From Planctomycetia bacterium (GTDB taxonomy: Bacteria > Planctomycetota > Planctomycetia > Gemmatales > Gemmataceae): 64,000 bases of DNA. The notes beneath the pieces are model-generated. The model was not told the origin of the DNA and ran no database searches. It saw nothing but the letters and a program-made list of their open reading frames with translations. This document shows, piece by piece, positions 9,021 to 16,918 of the stretch. The DNA lies in NCBI GenBank assembly GCA_005772955.1, contig SXID01000216.1:1-64000 (forward strand), in the 5' to 3' direction. The position numbers and the translations under genes are program-made. How positions within the stretch are numbered: the first letter of the stretch is position 1; each line of letters begins with the position of its first letter.

Positions 9021-11504
9021 ATGCGTACCCGCTTGCTGCTGGGCGGCGGCCTGATCGCCGCGCTCGCAGTCCTTTCGTCACACGCCACGCCGGTCGATGC
9101 GAAGCAACCGATCCCGCCCCCGAAGACCGTGCCGAAGGCCGGCGACCTCAAGAAATACGACGACGTCATCACGAAGGACTTCACCACGTCGCCGGGCGTG
9201 TTCGCGGTCCACCGGCAGGACGACAAACTGTACTTCGAGATTCCGCAGGACAAACAGGGCCGGTTGTTCCTCTGGCAGGCGGAGGTCGCGAAGGGGCCGG
9301 GTGGCGGCATGGGCGGCAGTTGGGGCGGCGCGGGCCTCGGCAGCGCGGTGCTGAAGTTCGAGCGCCGCGCCAACAAGCTCTACCTGTGGAAGGTCGGGTT
9401 CGCGAAGCGGTCCGACGGCAAGGCGCAAGCGTCCATCGACGCCAGCGCAACCGACTCCATCATCGCGGTGTTCAACGTCGAGTGCGAAGGCAAAGACCGG
9501 TCTGCAGTCATCAATGTGTCGGACACGTTCATCTTCGGGCTGAACGATCTGCCCATCACCCGCGCCGCGGGCGTCAGCGGTGCGAGTGTGGACTCGTCGC
9601 GGTCGTACCTGTCTGAGGTGAAGGCGTTCCCAGGCAACATCGAAGTGCGGGCACTGCTCACGTTCCGCGCAAGCGGTGGCGGCTCGCCGTTCGGCCCTCC
9701 GGGCGGTGGTGGCGCGAAGAGCGTGACGGCGCTGGTTCACCACAGCCTCGCAATTCTGCCGGAAGTGCCGATGCAGGGACGGCTCGCGGACCCACGCGTG
9801 GGCTACTTCACCGAAGAGTTCGTGGACTACTCGCACGCGAAGCAGTGGGCCGTTCCTCGCGAATTTATCACCCGGTTTCGGCTGGAGAAGAAGAACCCCG
9901 CGGACGCGGTGAGCGAAGTCGTGAAACCAATCACGTTCTACCTCTCGAAGGAAATCCCGGAGAAGTGGCGGTCGTACATGAAGCAGGGCGTGGAGGACTG
10001 GGCGCCCGCGTTCGAGAAAGCCGGGTTCAAGAACGCGATCATCTGCAAGGACGTGCCGACACGCGCCGAAGACCCGAACTTCGACCCGGAAGATGCGCGG
10101 TATTCTGTTATCCGGTGGATCGCGGAGCCGGTGCAAAACGCGATGGGTCCGCACGTCCACGACCCGCGTTCGGGCGAAGTCATCTCCGCGCACATCATCT
10201 TCTGGCATGACATCGTGAAGACGTCTCAGCAGTGGTACTTCGTTCAGTGTTCGGCGGTCGATCCGAAGGCGCGGAAGTTTCCGCTGCCGGACACGACCAC
10301 CGGCGCGATGATCCGCTACGTGTGCGCCCACGAGGTCGGGCACACGCTCGGACTGCGTCACAATCACCGCGCGAGCCAGGCGTACTCCGTGAGCCAGCTC
10401 CGCGACCCGAAGTTCTGCGCCGAGTACGGCAGCGTCGCGTCGATCATGTCCTACGGCCGGTGCAACTACGTCGCGCAGCCGGAAGACAAGGTGGACCCGA
10501 AGCACCTGCTGCCGAAGATCGCGCCCTACGACAACTTCGCCATCGAATGGGGTTACAAAGCGATTCCGACCGCGAAGTCGCCGGACGAGGAGCGCAAGAC
10601 GCTCGACGAGTGGGCCGCGAAGCAACTCACGAACCCGTTCCTGCGGTTCGGCGGTGAAGACGGTCCATCCATCGTGGACCCGACCGTACTCACCGAGAAC
10701 ATCGGCAGCGACCCGATTCAGGTAACCGCGTACGGGCTGAAGAACCTCGACCGCGTCCTCGAGTACATGCTCGCGGCGACCACCGAGAAGGGCGAAGACT
10801 TCGCGCTTCTCGAAGAGGTGTACGGGGAACTGCTCAACGCACGTATGGGCTGGTTCATGGCGGTGACGAAGCAGGTGGGCGGGGTGGTCGAAAACCGAAC
10901 GCTCGGCGGGCGCGGCGGCGAGGCGTTCGTGCGCGTGCCGAAGGAGAAGCAGAAAGAAGCGGTGAAATTCTTGCTGGAGAACGCCTTCACCACGCCGACG
11001 AAGTTGCTCACCCCGGGTCTGATCAATCAGTTCAAGTTCACCGGTGCGTCAGCGGAACTCTCAGGGCAGCAGCGATTGATGCTCCGCAGCCTTCTCAGCA
11101 CCGCGAGGCTGTCCAGGCTGGCCGACGCGGAACTGCTCTCGCCAGACAAGGCCTACACCGCGGTGGAACTCGTGGCTGACATCCAGGACGGGCTGTTCTC
11201 GGAACTGAAGACCGACGCACCGAAGATCGACCCGCTGCGCCGGCAACTTCAGCGCGCGTACATCGACTTGCTAAAGGCGGAGTTCCAGCCGGCCGCGGCT
11301 CCGACCGGGCCGCCCGGCCTCGGTGGTGCGGGCAGTCCGCGACCCGCGAGCGAGCTTCGCGCCGTCGGCCGGCAGTCGCTGGGCACGCTGTCCACGCAAC
11401 TCGAAGCCGCGAAGAAGAAGGCGAAAGACCCGCTGACGGTTGCCCACATCGACGACCTGCACAGCGAGATCGCGGCGATCCTGGCCGCGGACAAGAAGAA
11501 GTAA
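9021..11504 (+). CDS. Secreted zinc-dependent metalloprotease (DUF5117/DUF4953 type)
   Basis: An 827-residue protein with a signal peptide (residues 1-27, ending VDA). The central metzincin-like zinc site HEVGHTLGLRHNH is unmistakable, and ASIMSYGRCNYV downstream resembles the Met-turn. The N-terminal region (about 40-230) looks like DUF5117, with DKLYFEIPQDKQGRLFLWQ. The C-terminal region fits DUF4953. Such proteins are secreted peptidases of unknown substrate, common in Planctomycetes and Bacteroidetes. A glycine-rich insert GGGSPFGPPGGGGAKSV sits near residue 215. Its 3' end abuts the 43-bp palindrome at 11512. Confidence 0.88.
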   Translation: MRTRLLLGGGLIAALAVLSSHATPVDAKQPIPPPKTVPKAGDLKKYDDVITKDFTTSPGVFAVHRQDDKLYFEIPQDKQGRLFLWQAEVAKGPGGGMGGSWGGAGLGSAVLKFERRANKLYLWKVGFAKRSDGKAQASIDASATDSIIAVFNVECEGKDRSAVINVSDTFIFGLNDLPITRAAGVSGASVDSSRSYLSEVKAFPGNIEVRALLTFRASGGGSPFGPPGGGGAKSVTALVHHSLAILPEVPMQGRLADPRVGYFTEEFVDYSHAKQWAVPREFITRFRLEKKNPADAVSEVVKPITFYLSKEIPEKWRSYMKQGVEDWAPAFEKAGFKNAIICKDVPTRAEDPNFDPEDARYSVIRWIAEPVQNAMGPHVHDPRSGEVISAHIIFWHDIVKTSQQWYFVQCSAVDPKARKFPLPDTTTGAMIRYVCAHEVGHTLGLRHNHRASQAYSVSQLRDPKFCAEYGSVASIMSYGRCNYVAQPEDKVDPKHLLPKIAPYDNFAIEWGYKAIPTAKSPDEERKTLDEWAAKQLTNPFLRFGGEDGPSIVDPTVLTENIGSDPIQVTAYGLKNLDRVLEYMLAATTEKGEDFALLEEVYGELLNARMGWFMAVTKQVGGVVENRTLGGRGGEAFVRVPKEKQKEAVKFLLENAFTTPTKLLTPGLINQFKFTGASAELSGQQRLMLRSLLSTARLSRLADAELLSPDKAYTAVELVADIQDGLFSELKTDAPKIDPLRRQLQRAYIDLLKAEFQPAAAPTGPPGLGGAGSPRPASELRAVGRQSLGTLSTQLEAAKKKAKDPLTVAHIDDLHSEIAAILAADKKK

Positions 11505-11511
11505 AGCGGGA

Positions 11512-11653
11512 GAAAGACAGAAGAGTTTGATCCGCAGATTACGCAGATAGACGCCGATTCGAAAACCGAAGAAGTGAGTTGAAATCACTCTTTCTTCTGT
11601 CTTCAACTCTGCGTCTATCTGCGTAATCTGCGGATCAAACTCTTCTGTCTTTC
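11512..11653. repeat. Perfect 43-bp inverted repeat between convergent genes
   Basis: Arms 11512-11554 and 11611-11653 are perfect reverse complements over 43 bp, with a 56-bp spacer containing a smaller AGTGA/TCACT hairpin. The arm contains ATCCGCAGATTACGCAGAT, a motif seen in intergenic repeats of several bacterial phyla. It fills the gap between the metalloprotease stop (11504) and the serpin-fragment stop (11656). It could be a bidirectional terminator, but there is no T-tract and the length is excessive for one. Confidence 0.9.
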
Positions 11654-11655
11654 GG

Positions 11656-12255
11656 TCACTTCGCCGGTTCGCTGAGCCGGCCCATGAACAGCACGCTGCC
11701 CGTCTTGTGGTCGCGGATCAGGTACAGGAACGGCCGGTCGGCGCGGAAGTGCCGGATCACCGGCGGTGGGGCGACGCTCGTCGTGCCGACCACGACACCG
11801 GTCGCGGCGGCGGCCTCGGTGCCTTCTTCGTTCACATCCACGAACGCCTTATGAATCACCGCGGAGATGCTCAGCGATTCGGCGGTGGCCATGCGGCTGA
11901 AGTCGGCCGCGCCGAACGCAGCCCGCATCCCCAACGCCTGAAGCAGCGTGTTCAGGAGGAACGACTTCGTCACCTTGAATTTCGGCAGGTGAACGTGAAC
12001 GATCTTCTCGTAGCGCAGGCGCTTCAGCATCTCGCCGAGCTTGTCACCGGTCCGTTCCTTTTCGACCGCCGCAAGGCCGTCCGGCTTCTTCGGTAGGATC
12101 ACGGTCATGCTCACACGCTTGCCGGTGTACGGCATGTCGAGCACCTGATAACCGTATGGCCCGTGCCCGGTGCCACAGGGGGACACCGGGTACAAGGCGC
12201 CGTGCAGCACGGCGCTCGGTGGGCCAAACCGGCCGCCCGGACAGCACAACAACAA
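11656..12255 (-). pseudogene. Serpin C-terminal fragment (5'-truncated)
   Basis: The last ~165 codons match the C-terminal half of a serpin: LDMPYTGKRVSMTVILP, HLPKFKVTKSFLLNTLLQAL, HKAFVDVNEEGTEAAAATG (the reactive-centre-loop hinge), RADRPFLYLIRDHKTGSVLF and the final strand. The N-terminal ~250 residues of the fold are absent. Upstream of about 12160 the frame runs into plus-strand DUF1559-like sequence, so the first ~30 codons of the open frame are not serpin. It is related to the intact serpin at 62639-63904. A partial serpin should not form the inhibitory metastable fold, so it is called a pseudogene. Confidence 0.8.
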
Positions 12256-12418
12256 CCAGCGACTGGCCCACGCCGCGGCCCGCAGCGCTCACAGTGGTGG
12301 CGTGAGTGTCGCGATGGGCGACGCGAGCGTCCGGTTCGTCAACAACTCAGTTTCGCTCAACACGTGGAGGGCGATCGGAACGATAAGCGCGGGGGAAGTA
12401 CTCGCCAACGACTACTGA
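12170..12418 (+). pseudogene. DUF1559 (H-X9-DG) pilin-like C-terminal remnant
   Basis: The last ~50 codons match the C terminus of planctomycete DUF1559 type IV-pilin-like proteins: HSGGVSVAMGDASVRFVNN, then WRAIGTISAGEVLANDY. This is the H-X9-D[GA] signature and the terminal GGEVL.xD motif. The N-terminal methylation site, helix and body (normally ~250 more residues) are missing. The fragment meets the truncated serpin head to head near 12160-12200, which suggests one deletion or rearrangement removed the 5' part of both genes. Probably not functional. Confidence 0.7.
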
Positions 12419-12447
12419 TCGTCGCTTCGCATTCGCTGACACGCGGT

Positions 12448-13485
12448 TCACCCAACCTCGCGCCACCTTGCTCGCACTAACTCCGGGGTCGCGGTGCCAG
12501 TCACGCCGATCTGCTGAATTGTGATCGACGCCACCAGGTTCCCGAACGCCGCGGCTTGTTCGTGCGTTGCGCCGCTGACCATCGCGGAGGCGATTCCCGC
12601 AGAGCAACTGTCGCCCGCCCCGCAGATGTCGATCGGCCCGGACACGGGGTAGGTAGGAATTGACAATCCGCCTGCCCCGGTTGCTAATGACGCCATCGGA
12701 AGAGCCAGGAAGATTCCCTTCGCACCGCGAGTGCAGTAAACCGGCCGACGACTCGACCGCCGCGCGAATGTCATCGCCTTATCAACGGCCTCCGTGTCTT
12801 CGTCTTCAAAGTGCCCCGGATCAACCGCTTCGCATATCTCGCGCTCGTTCGGCTTCACGCACACGTTCCGAAACAGCCCAATCTGCTCGCGGCTGTCGGC
12901 CAGCACGAACTTCGTGGGGTCGTTCGCGCCGAGTTCCGCCAGGTGTTCGCGCACGCGAGCCGTGACCACGCCGCAATCCGCTTCGCTCACCTGATCGAGG
13001 ACGAGCAGCGCGTCCAACCGCGGCCATGCCTCATCCAACAGTTCGATGATGTGTTCCTGAATACCGTCCGGGGTCGGCGTGCGGTTCTTGATGTCGAGCC
13101 GGTTCAGTTCTTCCTTGCCCAACATCGGCTTCGTGTACGTGGGCGTGCGGCGGCTCTCCGACTGGATGATCCCGCCCTGCTCGACCGCGGACAGCGCGCG
13201 AAGCGCCTGTCGAAGCTCGTAGCCTTCGCCGTCGTCGCCGATGCAAGCGATGGGGTAGATGCGGCCCACGCCCAGCGCCGCGAGGTTGTTAATCACTGTG
13301 CCCGCGGCGCCAGGATAGCTCCGCACCTTCACCACCTGGTACGCGGTGAGGCCGGTTTCCACCGACGGTTCGTTTAGTGTGGGGTCGATGTCGAGGTAGC
13401 GGTCGAGGAACAAATCGCCGAGCACGCCCACCGTGCGGTTCGGGATCGTAGCGAGGACGTGATCGACGAGTTGGGTCGTGAGCAT
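12448..13485 (-). CDS. PfkB-family carbohydrate kinase
   Basis: A 345-residue ribokinase/PfkB-family sugar kinase. The second PfkB signature with the catalytic base is present as DICGAGDSCSAGIASAM near residue 290. The first signature appears around SYPGAAGTVINNLAALGVG at residues 56-75. RfaE/HldE-type ADP-heptose kinases share this layout (VLGDLFLDRYL at the start), so heptose kinase is one possibility, but no adenylyltransferase domain is attached and the substrate is not established. It lies downstream of the DUF1559/serpin wreck and is transcribed alone. Confidence 0.85.
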   Translation of the reverse strand: MLTTQLVDHVLATIPNRTVGVLGDLFLDRYLDIDPTLNEPSVETGLTAYQVVKVRSYPGAAGTVINNLAALGVGRIYPIACIGDDGEGYELRQALRALSAVEQGGIIQSESRRTPTYTKPMLGKEELNRLDIKNRTPTPDGIQEHIIELLDEAWPRLDALLVLDQVSEADCGVVTARVREHLAELGANDPTKFVLADSREQIGLFRNVCVKPNEREICEAVDPGHFEDEDTEAVDKAMTFARRSSRRPVYCTRGAKGIFLALPMASLATGAGGLSIPTYPVSGPIDICGAGDSCSAGIASAMVSGATHEQAAAFGNLVASITIQQIGVTGTATPELVRARWREVG

Positions 13486-13687
13486 TGGAGATTCCCGCCG
13501 ATGGCGATTTCTGCTTTACTTTTCGTCCAATCTTCATTATCTACGCCAACTCACGAAATCTGTGCCGTTTGTCCGCGAATGAGGGTTGCAGCAACCGCGT
13601 TGCTTCGGCTTCTGAGTGATTGCGCTTGCCCCGTGCGGTCCGACTCACCTAGAATTACCGCGTTGCTCCTCGACCGTGAAAGGGTTC

Positions 13688-14035
13688 ATGATCCGATTCG
13701 GTGCGATAATTCGAGCCTTGATGCTTGTCGCATGTCTGGTGCCGTTCACCAGCGTGCAACAAGCTTCGGGGGCCGTCGCGCCGTTCCTACCCGTCGCACC
13801 GGTGTCCGAGAGCGAAGCGCCCTTCTCCCCAGGCGAAGAAGACGACGAGCGCGAAAACGACGGAAAAGAGCGGCACGCCTCGGCGTGCCGCCACCGCCAG
13901 CCGGTTCGCGAACTGGCCGAGAAACTCCCGCCAACACACGCCTCGCACCAGACTCACCTCACCCGCCCACGCACCACCCCACCTGTCGCCGCCGACCCGT
14001 TTTGCAACGGTCTCGGCACGCCATACCGCTGCTAA
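13688..14035 (+). CDS. Small secreted hypothetical protein
   Basis: A 115-residue open frame starting ATG at 13688. Residues 1-27 (IIRALMLVACLVPFTSVQQ) form a signal peptide. The rest is low-complexity, rich in Pro, Glu, Asp and His, with EAPFSPGEEDDE and a C-terminal DPFCNGLGTPYRC. No domain was recognised. It lies 115 bp upstream of the carbonic anhydrase on the same strand and could be a leader gene of that module. A longer frame from 13616 is possible, but the signal peptide supports the later start. Confidence 0.45.
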   Translation: MIRFGAIIRALMLVACLVPFTSVQQASGAVAPFLPVAPVSESEAPFSPGEEDDERENDGKERHASACRHRQPVRELAEKLPPTHASHQTHLTRPRTTPPVAADPFCNGLGTPYRC

Positions 14036-14150
14036 CTTCCGTCCGTCTATCGGCGCGCTCTCGCGCCCCAATCAACGACCGGTATTCCGGCCGCGACGCC
14101 GTTGCGTTTCGCCGCCGTCCTTACCCGTTCAACGATCTGGAGACGGCGTC

Positions 14151-14831
14151 TTGGAAAAGCTTATCAACGGTATTCACCGATTTCAGGCGGACGTGTTCGC
14201 GCCGAACCGGGCCTTCTTCCGCAAACTCGCGGACGGGCAAAGCCCACAAACGATGTTCATCACGTGCTCGGACTCGCGCATGGTGCCCGATTTGATTTGC
14301 CAGAGTGATCCCGGCGACCTGTTCGTGTTGCGAAACGCGGGTAACATCGTCCCGCCATATGCGCCGGGCGCGCCCAGCGGCGAGGCTGCGACGATCGAGT
14401 ACGCGATCCGCGGGCTGGGTGTCCGCGACGTCATCATTTGCGGTCACACCCGGTGTGGCGCGATGCAGGCCGTGGCCGAACCGCAATGTACCGTGGCCAT
14501 GCCGCGCGTGCGTCAGTGGCTCGAACACGCGCAAGCGAGTCAGGAAATCGTCTGCACCTGCTACTCGAACCTGACCGGCGAGGCCCGCGCGAAGGTGCTG
14601 GTTCAGGAGAACGTGTTGACGCAACTTGAACACCTGCGCACGCACCCAGCCGTGGCTGCCGCGCTCGCCTCGGGCGAGTTGAAGTTGCACGCCTGGGTTT
14701 ACAAAATGGAAACGGGCGAAGTGTTCGCGTACCACCCGGAGAACGGGCAGTTCGCGCTGCTCGAAATCGGGGACGACGTTACCCCGGCCTACCCGCTGAT
14801 CCGCCGCGGTGGCGCGGCGGAAGCGATGTGA
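14151..14831 (+). CDS. can: Beta-class carbonic anhydrase
   Basis: Interconverts CO2 and bicarbonate using zinc. With a TTG start at 14151 (GGAG eight bases upstream) the protein has 226 residues, the usual size. The zinc ligands and the catalytic dyad are in place: Cys39, Asp41 and Arg43 in ITCSDSRMV, then His99 and Cys102 in CGHTRCGAM. The spacing is almost identical to E. coli Can. In-frame sequence upstream of the TTG does not resemble the family. The SulP transporter follows on the same strand after one palindrome, which points to bicarbonate supply as the shared job. Confidence 0.93.
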   Translation: MEKLINGIHRFQADVFAPNRAFFRKLADGQSPQTMFITCSDSRMVPDLICQSDPGDLFVLRNAGNIVPPYAPGAPSGEAATIEYAIRGLGVRDVIICGHTRCGAMQAVAEPQCTVAMPRVRQWLEHAQASQEIVCTCYSNLTGEARAKVLVQENVLTQLEHLRTHPAVAAALASGELKLHAWVYKMETGEVFAYHPENGQFALLEIGDDVTPAYPLIRRGGAAEAM

Positions 14832-14860
14832 GTCCCATTCGGAAAGTGCGTAGTCCCTCA

Positions 14861-14920
14861 ACGATCCGCGACCGCGAGGGAGCGGTTGACGTTGGCCACT
14901 CCCTTGCGGTCGCGGCTCGT
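14861..14920. repeat. Inverted repeat, family with 19024-19084
   Basis: Arms 14861-14884 and 14897-14920 match at 21 of 24 positions. The whole element is homologous, in the opposite orientation, to the palindrome at 19024-19084: both contain CCGCGACCGC and GGGAGCGGTT-like centres. It lies between carbonic anhydrase and SulP, which are co-directional. Confidence 0.75.
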
Positions 14921-14950
14921 TTGTCCTCTGCAATCCAGGACGGTTGATTC

Positions 14951-16597
14951 ATGGACGCGGCTCCCGCACCCAAACCCCCGGCGCCGCCCGCCACGGGCGG
15001 CACCCTCGTCGCCGACTTCCTTGCGTCGCTCGTCGTGTTCATGGTGGCGCTGCCGCTGTGCATCGGCATCGCACAGGCGTGTGGCCTCCCGCCGGAAGCG
15101 GGGATCATCACCGGCGTGGTCGGCGGGTTAGTGGTTGGGTTTCTGGCCGGTAGCCCGCTCCAGGTGTCCGGCCCGGCTGCGGGCCTGATCGTTCTCGTCA
15201 TCCAGTTCCTCGACGATGCGAAGGCACAAGTACCTGGCACCAGCCCGGTTGTGCTGCTTGGCCTTGCGATCGGCATCGCGGGGCTGATCCAGATCACCGC
15301 CGGGGTGCTGAAGTTCGGTCCGTGGTTCCGTGCCGTCTCACCCGCAGTCGTGGAAGGGATGCTCGCGGGGATCGGCGTCACCATCATCGCCAAGCAGTTC
15401 CACGAGTTGGTGGACAGCACCGCGCCGAAGAAGGTCCTCGACGGGCTGCTCGCGATTCCACATGCACTTGGGAAGGCGTTTGACCCGCCGTCGGGCGCGA
15501 GCGCGAACCACACCGAAGCCGCCGTCATCGGGCTGCTCGCGGTCCTGATCCTCATGCTGTGGAAACCGATCGTACCGAAGCGATTGAAGATCGTGCCGGC
15601 TGCGGTCGTCGCAGTACTGGTCGCGGTGCTGGTGAACGAATTCGGGCGGCCCGTCTTTGAGGCGTTCGGGATGCGCATCGGTCCGGCGGCGGACATCCAC
15701 GGCGGAATCGGTGTCGAGCGCGTGCAAATCTCCGCCAGCCTCGCGGACTCGGTCCAGCCAATCGGGTGGCCCAGTTGGGAGATTCTCGCGCTGGGTTTGG
15801 TGTGGAAGGGGGCGCTCACGTTCGCGCTGATCGCCAGCGCCGAAACGCTCCTGTGTGCCGTCGCGGTGGACAGTAAGCACAACGGACCGCGCACGAATTT
15901 CGACCGCGAACTCCTGGCGCAGGGCGTCGGGAACACGATCTGCGGGGTCGTCGGCGCGTTGCCCATGACGGGTGTAATCGTCCGCAGCAGCGCGAACCTC
16001 GAAGCCGGCGCGAAGACGCGGCTCTCCGCGATTCTGCACGGCCTCTGGCTGCTCTTGTTCGTCACACTACTGCCGGAGTTGCTCGCGCGCATCCCGTCCG
16101 CGGCGCTCGCGGCCATCCTGGTGTACACCGGATGGAAGTTGCTCAACCTGCCGGGGTTGCGGCAACTGTGGAAGGAGAGCAAGAGCGAGGCGCTGATCTT
16201 CGTCGCGACGGCCGTGACCATTGTGAGTGCCGACCTGCTCGCGGGCGTTGTGATGGGGGTGGTGCTGGCCGCACTTAAGCTCCTCGTCCAGTTCTCACAC
16301 CTCCGGGTGACGCGGACCGATGAACCCGAACACAATCGCGTGCATTTGCACCTGGAAGGGGCAGCGACGTTCCTCCGGCTGCCGGTGCTGGCGAAGGCGA
16401 TCGAAGAGGTACCACCGGGACTGGAGTTGCACGTCCACCTCGACGAACTTCAGTTCGTGGATCACGCGATCCTGCACCTGCTGCTCACGTTTCAGAAGCG
16501 ATACGAGGGGACCGGCGGGCAGTTGTTCATCGACTGGGAGCGACTCCACGCGCACTTCAACGGCGACGCTCCGCCTTCGGGCGAACGGAAGGCGTAA
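14951..16597 (+). CDS. SulP-family anion transporter, probably bicarbonate
   Basis: A 548-residue integral membrane protein of the SulP/SLC26 family. Multiple hydrophobic helices begin at LVADFLASLVVFMVALPLC. SPLQVSGPAAGLIVLV is the conserved helix 3 region and ASAETLLCAVAVD is the helix 8 region. The C-terminal tail from about residue 450 (LEGAATFLRLPVLAKA, then FVDHAILHLLL) reads as a STAS domain. SulP proteins exchange sulfate, bicarbonate or organic anions across the inner membrane. The adjacent carbonic anhydrase makes bicarbonate the best guess, by analogy with BicA and the CA-SulP fusions of other bacteria. Confidence 0.88.
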   Translation: MDAAPAPKPPAPPATGGTLVADFLASLVVFMVALPLCIGIAQACGLPPEAGIITGVVGGLVVGFLAGSPLQVSGPAAGLIVLVIQFLDDAKAQVPGTSPVVLLGLAIGIAGLIQITAGVLKFGPWFRAVSPAVVEGMLAGIGVTIIAKQFHELVDSTAPKKVLDGLLAIPHALGKAFDPPSGASANHTEAAVIGLLAVLILMLWKPIVPKRLKIVPAAVVAVLVAVLVNEFGRPVFEAFGMRIGPAADIHGGIGVERVQISASLADSVQPIGWPSWEILALGLVWKGALTFALIASAETLLCAVAVDSKHNGPRTNFDRELLAQGVGNTICGVVGALPMTGVIVRSSANLEAGAKTRLSAILHGLWLLLFVTLLPELLARIPSAALAAILVYTGWKLLNLPGLRQLWKESKSEALIFVATAVTIVSADLLAGVVMGVVLAALKLLVQFSHLRVTRTDEPEHNRVHLHLEGAATFLRLPVLAKAIEEVPPGLELHVHLDELQFVDHAILHLLLTFQKRYEGTGGQLFIDWERLHAHFNGDAPPSGERKA

Positions 16598-16654
16598 GAC
16601 AATCAACAGTCAGGGCCGTTGCGTATTTCGCGGTTGGCAATTTGGGCTGGGAAG

Positions 16655-16728
16655 CACCCCGCCTGCTGACGCAGGCGGTTCGACCGAAAGCCCTTCCCGG
16701 CGAACCGCCTGCGTCAGCAGGCGGGGTG
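16655..16728. repeat. Perfect 28-bp inverted repeat
   Basis: Arms 16655-16682 and 16701-16728 are perfect reverse complements (28 bp) with an 18-bp spacer. The arm itself contains GCCTGCTGACGCAGGC, a nested smaller hairpin. It lies downstream of sulP and upstream of the XPB helicase, co-directional with both. No T-tract. Confidence 0.9.
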
Positions 16729-16801
16729 TTCCAACAATACGACTCCGCAATGTGAAACATGGAACGGTCCTGAATCAACAGCGACCATTTTACACTTCGC
16801 C

Positions 16802-16831
16802 TTGTCGCGCGCTCGCGTGCGCCGTTACTAT
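16802..16831 (+). promoter_or_regulatory. Candidate sigma-70-type promoter for the XPB helicase gene
   Basis: TTGTCG (16802-16807) and TACTAT (16826-16831) are separated by 18 bp and resemble -35 and -10 boxes. Transcription would begin near 16838, which would rule out the TTG at 16802 as the start codon of the helicase. Prediction by eye only. Confidence 0.35.
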
Positions 16832-16918
16832 GGGATGTTCGCCCCTGACGGAGTTCAGGGACACCAAAACCCGACGGTGACCATGCCGCCGAAGACCGCG
16901 AAGTTGCCGGGAGCCGCC

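Noticed and set aside
12044-12292. An 82-codon minus-strand frame across the serpin/DUF1559 junction as a new gene
   Set aside because: It overlaps both recognisable remnants in another frame and has no motif or ribosome binding site.
14779-16335. A 518-codon frame antisense to sulP
   Set aside because: The translation is Ser/Thr/Pro-rich noise. The plus-strand frame has clear transmembrane helices and SulP motifs.
16802-16918. TTG at 16802 as start of the XPB helicase
   Set aside because: A -35/-10 pair (TTGTCG and TACTAT) overlaps it, and the added residues do not look like XPB. ATG at 16919 or 16883 is better supported.
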